Shown here: positions 1 to 5,524 of the stretch, one piece after another
How the letters are laid out: each line of letters opens with the position of its first letter
How positions within the stretch are numbered: position 1 is the stretch's first letter
Assembly: GCA_030593185.1 (NCBI GenBank)
Contig: JAUVHQ010000102.1
Coordinates: 1 to 7,229 of the forward strand
Direction of reading: 5' to 3'
Origin: Bacteroidota bacterium
GTDB taxonomy: Bacteria > Bacteroidota > Bacteroidia > Bacteroidales > VadinHA17
Length of the DNA: 7,229 nucleotides
Program-made: the position numbers and the translations under genes
Notes under the pieces: generated by a model
Told to the model about the DNA's origin: nothing
What the model saw: the letters and a program-made list of their open reading frames with translations, nothing else
Databases searched by the model: none

Positions 1-1
1 A

Positions 2-403
2 ATTTTGTCACTATCCCCTGAAACAATCGATCATATTGACATAATCAATGCTACATATATCAGAGGATATTTACATTTCGGAGGCATTATAAGTATCTCA
101 TCCCGCGAAGGGGATATGGCAGGAATAGATATTCCCCGGAATTCGCGTCTCTTTAACTTTAAAACTTTCGAACCTCAACAGGAGATAGAATTTCCTGATT
201 ATAGTACAAACACTAACAATGAAAGGATTCCTGATTTCAGAAATTGCCTGTTCTGGATTCCCAACATTGAAATTGATAGAGGTGAAAAAAACAGTTTTGA
301 TTTCTATACATCCGATAATCAAGGCGAATATGTAGTAGTAGTACATGGGATTACTGCCGAAGGTGTAATATTGGAGGGACAATGTAACTTTGTTGTAAAA
401 TAA
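2..403 (+). CDS. C-terminal end of a large surface-type protein (5' truncated by window edge)
   Basis: The reading frame is open from the first bases of the window, so this is almost certainly the last ~133 residues of a longer protein. A TTG at position 5 could serve as a start but has no supporting signal. The visible part contains a segment reading IRGYLHFGGIISISSREGD, followed by a stretch with RIPDFRNCLFWIPNIEID and then FYTSDNQGEYVVVVHGIT. From family knowledge, this order (a plug-like glycine-rich strand, then a P-D-x-R-x-x-L-x-W motif, then a beta-rich YTSD-x-x-G-x-Y tail) is typical of the ends of Bacteroidota MG2-domain or TonB-plug/carboxypeptidase-regulatory-like proteins at the cell surface. 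That family call is an inference from pattern memory. No membrane segment or sorting signal is visible in the fragment. The stop TAA at 401-403 touches the stop of the opposing symporter gene. Confidence 0.6.
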   Translation: MLSLSPETIDHIDIINATYIRGYLHFGGIISISSREGDMAGIDIPRNSRLFNFKTFEPQQEIEFPDYSTNTNNERIPDFRNCLFWIPNIEIDRGEKNSFDFYTSDNQGEYVVVVHGITAEGVILEGQCNFVVK

Positions 404-2065
404 TTATTTCCAGAAATAAATATAGAATAGTACGATCACGCTCAGAATAATAACTGAATTAATAACATCCCATTTATTCCAGCCGGCACGTGTTTCTGCC
501 CTCTGTTCAGGTGTTGAATAAGCATAGGTTAAGCTAACCAGTTTTTCTTTTATTGGTGGTTTTGTAAAATATGTAACTACAACTATCACTGTGAGACATA
601 ATGCGAAAAGATAAATTTCATAATGAAGCCAATTGGGTGCAACAAATATTTTATATACAAATCCATCGGTATTAAGACCTGATTCAAATACTTTCAGTGC
701 CAACCTTGTCATTCCAAGTATAAATCCTGTGGCTAATCCGGTGAATCCGGCAGCAGGAGATGTTCTTTTCCAGAATACACCCAGCAGGAAAACAGATGCA
801 ATTCCTGGAGCAAGAAGCGACTGAACATCCTGGAGGTATTCATATAAAACCTTTCCTATACTTTTCATAACAGGTATCCATAAAACACCAAGGATAACAA
901 TAACAATTGTTGCTATCCTTCCAATAAAAACCAACCGTTTTTCACTGGTTTCAGGGCGGAATTTTTTATAGAAATCAATTGTAAACAGCATTGCCGAAGA
1001 ATTGAAAAGTGAAGCAAGCGAGCTCATAAGTGCTGCCATCAGACCACCGACAACAAGTCCTTTCATACCAATCGGTAATAGCTCAGACACAAGTGTTGGA
1101 AAAGCTGCATCAGAACTGTTCAGTTCAATAACACCTTGCTGGTCTAATGCATAAGCGATCATTCCGGGAATAAGAAAAATAAATACAGGAAGGAGCTTCA
1201 GGTATCCGCCAAAAATGGCACCTCTTCGTGACTGGGTTTGGTTCTTTCCGGAAAGAACTCTTTGAACAATGTATTGATCTGTACACCAGTACCAGAAACC
1301 AATAATTGCCGAACCCAGTATTACACCCGTCCACGGAAATTCAGGATCCTTTGACGACCGCATAAGGCTCATCATACCATCACCGTAACCGGTCACATTG
1401 TTGTCGCATATCATTTTCAGCTCACCCCAGCCACCAACTTTTATTAACCCGATTACAAGAATTGAGATTGATCCAATCAGCAGAATAGGTGTTTGAAGAA
1501 TAGAAGTGTAGAATATTGATTTCATACCGCCAATTACGGTATATATCCCTGTAATAATTACAAGTCCGATTGCCCCAATCCAGAAAAAATCAATTCCCAT
1601 CCAGCTTTCTATCCCGAATACCTGCTTAAACACAATACCCCCTGCATATACTGTCACAGCTACTTTTGTGAGCACATAGCTAACCAGAGATATTATTGAA
1701 AGAAATGAGCGGGTGCCTGCATTATATCTTCTTTCCAGGAATTCAGGCATGGTAAATACCATACTTCTTGAATAAAACGGAACAAAAACCCAGCCAAGGA
1801 CAAGGATCATCCATCCATGCATTTCCCAGTGAGCCATTGCCATACCGCTCGAAGCCCCGGCACCGGCCAAACCTACCAGGTGTTCCGATCCGATGTTTGA
1901 TGCAAATATTGAAGCTCCAATAACCAGCCAGGTGACATCACGACCGGCAAGAAAATAATCTGTCGATGTATCTTCTTTCATCCTGCTTACCCAGACAATG
2001 ATACCAATTAAAGCAAGTCCGAAAAGACCTAGCACAGCCCAGTCAAGTAAATGAAATCCTTCCAT
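404..2065 (-). CDS. SGLT-like sodium/solute symporter (SSS family, SLC5-type)
   Basis: This 553-residue inner-membrane protein probably couples sodium entry to uptake of a sugar or sugar-like solute. I count about 14 hydrophobic segments, the last at residues 533-552, as in SGLT-type carriers. Residues 55-68 (ASNIGSEHLVGLAG), 258-265 (WYWCTDQY) and 340-352 are strikingly close to animal SGLT1. By a by-eye alignment, sodium-site positions A55, I58, A345, S348 and S349 match those of Vibrio SGLT. Sugar-site positions H62, E81, Y259-W260, K290 and Q412 match those of SGLT1. These alignments suggest a sugar substrate, but the exact one (glucose, galactose, inositol, sialic acid or other) cannot be read from sequence. 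No sugar-catabolism gene lies beside it to help. The ATG has no Shine-Dalgarno sequence and is preceded by AT-rich DNA, as usual in Bacteroidota. Confidence 0.9.
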   Translation of the reverse strand: MEGFHLLDWAVLGLFGLALIGIIVWVSRMKEDTSTDYFLAGRDVTWLVIGASIFASNIGSEHLVGLAGAGASSGMAMAHWEMHGWMILVLGWVFVPFYSRSMVFTMPEFLERRYNAGTRSFLSIISLVSYVLTKVAVTVYAGGIVFKQVFGIESWMGIDFFWIGAIGLVIITGIYTVIGGMKSIFYTSILQTPILLIGSISILVIGLIKVGGWGELKMICDNNVTGYGDGMMSLMRSSKDPEFPWTGVILGSAIIGFWYWCTDQYIVQRVLSGKNQTQSRRGAIFGGYLKLLPVFIFLIPGMIAYALDQQGVIELNSSDAAFPTLVSELLPIGMKGLVVGGLMAALMSSLASLFNSSAMLFTIDFYKKFRPETSEKRLVFIGRIATIVIVILGVLWIPVMKSIGKVLYEYLQDVQSLLAPGIASVFLLGVFWKRTSPAAGFTGLATGFILGMTRLALKVFESGLNTDGFVYKIFVAPNWLHYEIYLFALCLTVIVVVTYFTKPPIKEKLVSLTYAYSTPEQRAETRAGWNKWDVINSVIILSVIVLFYIYFWK

Positions 2066-2487
2066 CAGATGAGATGTTTAGCTTTTAATTAATTTTTGAA
2101 ATTATTACTTTCCAGCATATAAATGAATCTGCTCATTTTTAACAGAAAGATCAAATATAATTAAAAGAGTGTAAGAAAATAGCACCGCAATTGCAATTCT
2201 ATAGCATAGGATGTATTATTAAAGCATTGTAGAAGAGAACAAAAACAATAACAATTCATGAATATATCGCAAGTTGCTAATTTTTTGCCTTTTAGGAAAC
2301 GATTAGTATTCCACCATAAGACTACTTGTTCTATGTTATAAAGAAACCAATAAGCTGAGAATAATATGAGTTGGCTGAGCATTGAAGGATTGGCATAGAA
2401 ATTAGCTAAGAGAAAACCACGAAAGTTCAGCTAAGACTCTAAGGCAAGCTTGCTGATTAGCTGTGCTGGTCCGGTATTGGGGTGCCG
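2066..2487. other. AT-rich intergenic stretch with no supported gene
   Basis: About 420 bp between the symporter start and the inverted repeat near tRNA-Cys. The only open frame of note (2161-2382, minus, 73 codons) is rich in Cys, Phe and Leu with no recognisable motif, and looks like chance. The right part holds minor repeats. AGCTAAGA occurs at 2404-2411 and 2429-2436. TTAGCTAA (2402-2409) and GCAAGCTTGC (2444-2453) are perfect palindromes. TTAGCT recurs at 2457-2462. Apart from the candidate -7 box at 2152-2159, I recognise no RNA gene or regulatory element here. Confidence 0.6.
2152..2159 (-). promoter_or_regulatory. Candidate -7 box for the symporter gene
   Basis: On the minus strand this reads TATATTTG, an exact fit to the Bacteroidota -7 consensus TAnnTTTG. 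It lies about 86 bp upstream of the symporter ATG. No TTG at a normal -33 spacing was found, since the nearest lies 28 bp away. The call therefore rests on the -7 element alone, and such matches occur by chance in AT-rich DNA. Confidence 0.3.
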
Positions 2488-2503
2488 CTCAACAAAATCC
2501 TCA

Positions 2504-2529
2504 CTGCCTGACGGCAGCTGGTCTTTTTT
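2504..2529 (+). terminator. Possible opposed terminator in the left repeat arm
   Basis: Reading on the plus strand, a 5-bp GC-rich hairpin with a TGAC loop (2504-2517) is followed six bases later by a run of six T (2524-2529). The gap between stem and T-run is long for a classic terminator. No plus-strand gene lies just upstream, so a role in stopping read-through is speculative. It may simply be the mirror copy of the tRNA terminator. Confidence 0.35.
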
Positions 2530-2570
2530 ATAATATATCCACCTGCAAGCAAGCTTGTGCGGATATATTA

Positions 2571-2601
2571 TAAAAAAGCCCCAACCACTTCGTGGATGAG
2601 G
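2571..2601 (-). terminator. Rho-independent terminator of tRNA-Cys
   Basis: On the minus strand, a stem of about ten pairs with one T-T mismatch and one G-U pair forms between 2592-2601 and 2579-2588. It has a GAA loop (2589-2591) and is followed one base later by six T residues (2572-2577). It starts 9 bp after the tRNA 3' end, the expected place for ending a single-tRNA transcript. Confidence 0.75.
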
Positions 2602-2610
2602 ATTTTGTTG

Positions 2611-2681
2611 AGGTCGCGGGCGGATTCGAACCGCCGTAAACGGTTTTGCAGACCGCCACCTAGCCACTCGGTCACGCGACC
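2611..2681 (-). tRNA. tRNA-Cys (anticodon GCA)
   Basis: The minus strand folds into a full cloverleaf. A 7-bp acceptor stem forms between GGTCGCG and CGCGACC. The anticodon arm is GCGGT/ACCGT around loop CTGCAAA, placing anticodon GCA at 2647-2649. A T arm GGCGG/CCGCC closes the TTCGAAT loop. The base after the acceptor is T (2611), matching the U73 discriminator that cysteinyl-tRNA synthetase requires. CCA is not encoded, since CAA follows, so the tail must be added by the CCA-adding enzyme, as is common in Bacteroidota. Length is 71 nt with a short variable region. Confidence 0.95.
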
Positions 2682-2697
2682 TTTTTTTTATGGATTA

Positions 2698-2729
2698 CAA
2701 ATTTATACAAATTAATCCATTTCTGCCAA
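2698..2729 (-). promoter_or_regulatory. Candidate promoter of tRNA-Cys
   Basis: On the minus strand a TTG (2727-2729) is followed, after 21 bp, by TAAATTTG (2698-2705). This fits the Bacteroidota housekeeping pattern of TTG at -33 and TAnnTTTG at -7. The -7 box ends 16 bp before the tRNA 5' end, which implies a short leader of about ten bases removed by RNase P. The fit of both elements at correct spacing makes this the best promoter in the window. Confidence 0.55.
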
Positions 2730-2775
2730 TGCATGTTTCAATTATCCTGTATCTCCAATATTAATCCTTTAAATA

Positions 2776-3147
2776 CTAAAAATATTCCCCATTGCTGGTA
2801 CGACCTAACAATACACTTACACTATCTATCTTCCCCCCAATAGGTGGATTCATTTTTGAAATTTTTACCCTTACCTTTTCAATTCCCTTCAAACCCTCAA
2901 AAAGAGCATCCAGAATCCTTTTTGCAATATGTTCAAGCAAATTCGACTTCTTCTCCATCTCTTTCCTGATCAACCTGTATGCAACCTGGTAGTTAACAGC
3001 ATCATCAAGATTGTCTGTCTCAGCCGGTTTGCTCATATCCGTTTCAATCCACAGATCCACCAGAAACCTGTTCCCGACAATTTGTTCCTCCCTGAAATGC
3101 CCATGGTAAGCATAAAATTCCATGTTTTCAATCTTTATTACGCTCAT
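2776..3147 (-). CDS. folB: Dihydroneopterin aldolase
   Basis: FolB cleaves 7,8-dihydroneopterin to 6-hydroxymethyl-7,8-dihydropterin and glycolaldehyde in cytosolic tetrahydrofolate synthesis. The 123-residue length is normal for this single-domain enzyme, which forms an octamer in known members. The N-terminal FYAYHGHFREEQIVGNRF block, the Y53 region (VNYQ), LLEHIA (70-75) and the ISKMNPPI segment near 96-103 are all family hallmarks. By comparison with the Staphylococcus aureus enzyme, E21, Y53, E72 and K98 correspond to its active-site E22, Y54, E74 and K100, so the protein should be active. The start gives the standard N-terminus directly before the first strand, and a GGGAGGA sequence lies just upstream. 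The gene is divergent from glnS, and tRNA-Cys follows 94 bp downstream. No other folate gene is in view. Confidence 0.95.
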   Translation of the reverse strand: MSVIKIENMEFYAYHGHFREEQIVGNRFLVDLWIETDMSKPAETDNLDDAVNYQVAYRLIRKEMEKKSNLLEHIAKRILDALFEGLKGIEKVRVKISKMNPPIGGKIDSVSVLLGRTSNGEYF

Positions 3148-3150
3148 ATA

Positions 3151-3157
3151 TCCTCCC
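3151..3157 (-). promoter_or_regulatory. Shine-Dalgarno-like site before folB
   Basis: The minus strand reads GGGAGGA three bases before the folB ATG. This is a strong anti-16S match, but it is closer to the start than the usual 5-9 bases. It stands out because the other genes here have A/T-rich leaders without such a site, as is normal in Bacteroidota. A 6-bp hairpin (TTGCTT/AAGCAA, 3162-3178) sits just upstream. Whether either matters for translation is not known. Confidence 0.35.
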
Positions 3158-3365
3158 GGAATTGCTTTATTGAAGCAAATTAGCGAAAGAAAATCCGTTT
3201 TTCAAATGATTTGTTTTATTTTTCATTCACTAATTAAACAATAAACCGGATATTTCCTCTTATTTTGTACCTGGAAAAAAAACATACATGAGTAGACAAT
3301 GCATATATAAATACAACCCTGCATTCGGTGAACGTATCGAAAAATCCAAAATAAAAATGGTAAAC

Positions 3366-5075
3366 ATGGAAAAATCAGAGGAAACCCGTACACCTCTCAA
3401 TTTTATTGAAAGTATGATTGAAGAGGATATCCAAAACAACAAAAACCGTGGAAAAGTATATACCCGGTTCCCACCTGAACCAAACGGATATCTGCATATA
3501 GGTCATGCTAAATCAATTTGTCTGAATTTCGGACTCGGGTTGAAATACAAAGGGAAAACCAATCTTCGCTTTGACGATACAAACCCCATAAAAGAGGAAG
3601 TTGAGTATATTGATTCCATTCTGGAAGATGTAAGATGGCTGGGATTTGATTGGATAGGTGAACCCAGGTATGCCTCTGATTATTTTGATCAGTTATATGA
3701 ATGGGCAGTTAAGATAATAAAAAAGGGCAAGGCTTACGTTGACGACCAGACAGCCGCGGAGATTGCGAAACAGAAAGGGACACCAATAGAACCGGGACAG
3801 GAAAGTCCGTACAGAAACAGAACCGTTGAGGAAAATCTCGATCTGTTTGAGCTTATGAAAAACGGCGTGTTTGATGAAGGATCAAAAGTGTTGCGGGCAA
3901 AGATCGATATGGCTGCTCCCAACATGCACCTCCGTGATCCTCTTATGTACAGAATCCTTAAAAAAACGCATCACCGTACCGGCGACAAATGGTGCATTTA
4001 TCCGATGTACGACTGGGCACACGGACAGTCAGATTATATTGAAGGAATCACTCATTCACTCTGCACCCTGGAATTTGAAGTTCACAGACCATTATACGAC
4101 TGGTTTCTCGACCAGATCGTGGAAAGGGATTACAGACCTGTGCAAACTGAATTTGCACGCCTGAACCTGAGCTATACCATTATGAGTAAACGCAAACTGC
4201 TTGAGCTGGTTAATGAAGGTCATGTAAACAGCTGGAATGATCCACGCATGCCAACTATTTCAGGCCTGAGACGGCGTGGTTATACCCCTGAATCTATACG
4301 TAATTTTTCCAACCGGGTAGGAGTCGCAAAAAGGGACAATGTGATAGATGTAACCCTGCTTGAATATGCCGTGAAAGACGACCTGAACAAAAAAGCTCCA
4401 AGGGTAATGGCAGTTCTCGACCCGCTGAAAGTGATCATTACAAATTACCCTGAAGGAAAAACCGAAAATCTGGAAACAATAAATAATCCTGAGGATGAAA
4501 GCATGGGTAACCGCACTATCCCCTTCTCCAGGGAGATATTAATTGAAAAAAGTGATTTTATGGAAGATCCCCCAGGAAAATTTTTCCGGCTTGCCCCCGG
4601 TCGTGAAGTTCGATTGAAAAGCGCTTATATCATTAAATGTGAAGATTTCAAAAAAAATCCGGAGACCGGAGAGATCACAGAATTGTATTGCACTTACGAT
4701 CCGGATACAAAAAGTGGCAGCGGCAGCCAGAGGAAAGTTAAAGGGACTCTTCACTGGGTCTCGGCACCACATGCTATTAATGCAGAGGTAAGAATGTATG
4801 ACCGCCTTTTTGATCATCCTGATCCAGCAGGGCAGAAAGATGATGATTATAAAGAATTTATTAATCCGGATTCACTTAAGGTGCTTAAATGTAAGGTTGA
4901 ACCTTCCCTCAGCACATCCAAACCAATGGATAAATTCCAGTTCCAGCGTATCGGTTATTTCTGTGTTGACTATGACTCCACGGAAGATCATCTGGTCTTT
5001 AACCGTACCGTTCCGCTCAGAGATAGCTGGGAGAAAATGCAGAAGAAACAGGAAGAGCAGAAGACAAAAAAGTGA
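3366..5075 (+). CDS. glnS: Glutaminyl-tRNA synthetase
   Basis: This class I synthetase joins glutamine to tRNA-Gln using ATP in the cytosol. From the chosen start it has 569 residues, close to the 554 of E. coli. The HIGH motif (44-47) sits in FPPEPNGYLHIGHAKS, and the KMSKS-type motif appears as MSKRK (273-277). RFDDTNP, the IYPMYDWAHGQSD pocket, GITHSLCTLEF and DPRMPTISGLRRRGYTPESIR are all conserved. The C-terminal anticodon-binding beta-barrels run through VRLKSAYIIK and KVKGTLHWVSAPHA to VFNRTVPLRDSW, followed by a lysine/glutamine-rich tail. The frame stays open upstream to an ATG at 3288. The extra 26 residues do not resemble the family N-terminus, so I prefer the ATG at 3366 (MEKSEETRTPLNFI); 3357 is also possible. 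The gene converges on the - strand gltX pair with a 20-bp gap. Confidence 0.95.
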   Translation: MEKSEETRTPLNFIESMIEEDIQNNKNRGKVYTRFPPEPNGYLHIGHAKSICLNFGLGLKYKGKTNLRFDDTNPIKEEVEYIDSILEDVRWLGFDWIGEPRYASDYFDQLYEWAVKIIKKGKAYVDDQTAAEIAKQKGTPIEPGQESPYRNRTVEENLDLFELMKNGVFDEGSKVLRAKIDMAAPNMHLRDPLMYRILKKTHHRTGDKWCIYPMYDWAHGQSDYIEGITHSLCTLEFEVHRPLYDWFLDQIVERDYRPVQTEFARLNLSYTIMSKRKLLELVNEGHVNSWNDPRMPTISGLRRRGYTPESIRNFSNRVGVAKRDNVIDVTLLEYAVKDDLNKKAPRVMAVLDPLKVIITNYPEGKTENLETINNPEDESMGNRTIPFSREILIEKSDFMEDPPGKFFRLAPGREVRLKSAYIIKCEDFKKNPETGEITELYCTYDPDTKSGSGSQRKVKGTLHWVSAPHAINAEVRMYDRLFDHPDPAGQKDDDYKEFINPDSLKVLKCKVEPSLSTSKPMDKFQFQRIGYFCVDYDSTEDHLVFNRTVPLRDSWEKMQKKQEEQKTKK

Positions 5076-5095
5076 TCATATAAAAGATGAAAAAA

Positions 5096-5524
5096 TCAGT
5101 CATTTTTGTTCCTCTTCCTAAACGCTGATGGTACAAATGTAAAATTTTTCATCCCGAATTTCCGGGCTAGCATTTCCAGTCCTAATAGCGAAATAGCACC
5201 GCCCGGAAGAATTGAAACTGAAGCAAAAAAAGATATCCTACCCACATCTTTCAATTGTTCAATTGCCCTCTTAACCTCTTCTTTTGAGGGTGGTTCATCC
5301 CGTTCGTTTAACCGAAGCTTATGTTCAAGCATCCGGAAAAATGAAACACCCATTTCCCGGGTTTCAGTTGCTTCTGTCCCCATCCCTTTCCATGCCATTT
5401 CAACGGCCTTTTTTGTGCTGCCGGCAAACCGGTTGGCAAAACTCTTTTGCTCTATGTTCTCCCCGGCTCCCGGAACAGGTTTTTCACTTTCTTTCCGTGG
5501 ATCAACTATTTTCATTTTTTTCAT
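5096..5524 (-). CDS. Small protein of unknown function, weakly LETM1-like C-terminus, overlapping gltX
   Basis: I do not recognise a named family. The 142-residue protein has a polar, charged N-terminal half rich in Lys and Glu (1-80). A helix-like KEEVKRAIEQLKDVGR (81-96) follows, then a hydrophobic stretch SFFASVSILPGGAISLLGLEMLA (98-120), and finally KFGMKNFTFVPSAFRKR (122-138). The pattern of a hydrophobic segment with internal proline, then L-x-x-K/R-x-F and a P-S-x-F end, recalls the LETM1 ribosome-binding domain, a tentative by-eye likeness only. Start at 5524 or 5515 is chosen because upstream codons to 5596 lie deep inside gltX and give a Trp/Cys-rich, non-protein-like N-terminus. 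The start overlaps the gltX end by 23 bp (14 bp if 5515), implying translational coupling. No signal peptide is seen. Confidence 0.7.
   Translation of the reverse strand: MKKMKIVDPRKESEKPVPGAGENIEQKSFANRFAGSTKKAVEMAWKGMGTEATETREMGVSFFRMLEHKLRLNERDEPPSKEEVKRAIEQLKDVGRISFFASVSILPGGAISLLGLEMLARKFGMKNFTFVPSAFRKRNKND

Larger units (their letters stand above)
2488..2612. repeat. Nested inverted repeat: two opposed terminator-like units
   Basis: Outer arms of 16 bp (2488-2503 and 2597-2612) and inner arms of 18 bp (2523-2540 and 2561-2578) are perfectly complementary, around a 20-nt centre (2541-2560). Each half therefore carries the same outer block, then a small hairpin, then CTTTTTTATAATATATCC. 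The hairpins differ. The right half has CCAC-TTC-GTGG (2585-2595), while the left has CTGCC-TGAC-GGCAG (2504-2517). The two halves are thus inverted copies of a ~52-bp unit with shared flanks and unrelated stems. The right copy is the tRNA-Cys terminator, and its outer arm begins at the last two bases of the tRNA gene. Origin is unknown; a MITE- or REP-like palindromic element is possible. Confidence 0.8.

Noticed and set aside
2161..2382. Minus-strand open frame of 73 codons
   Set aside because: AT-rich composition, many Cys and Phe residues, no motif, no start signal, and nothing like a known family.
2488..2612. Possible CRISPR or integrative-element attachment site next to a tRNA
   Set aside because: Only two inverted copies, no spacers, no cas or integrase gene, and the tRNA end itself is not duplicated beyond two bases.
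2431..2667. Minus-strand open frame of 78 codons running through the tRNA-Cys gene and the inverted repeat
   Set aside because: It overlaps most of a clear tRNA and a palindromic repeat; the frame is a by-product of these sequences.
3260..3267. TTATTTTG as a -7 box for glnS
   Set aside because: One mismatch to TAnnTTTG and no TTG at the correct upstream spacing; not strong enough to call.
3871..4164. Plus-strand 97-codon frame inside glnS
   Set aside because: It lies entirely within the conserved GlnRS catalytic domain in another frame.
5076..5095. Bidirectional terminator between glnS and the small gene
   Set aside because: The 20-bp gap has no GC-rich stem or adequate T-run in either direction.
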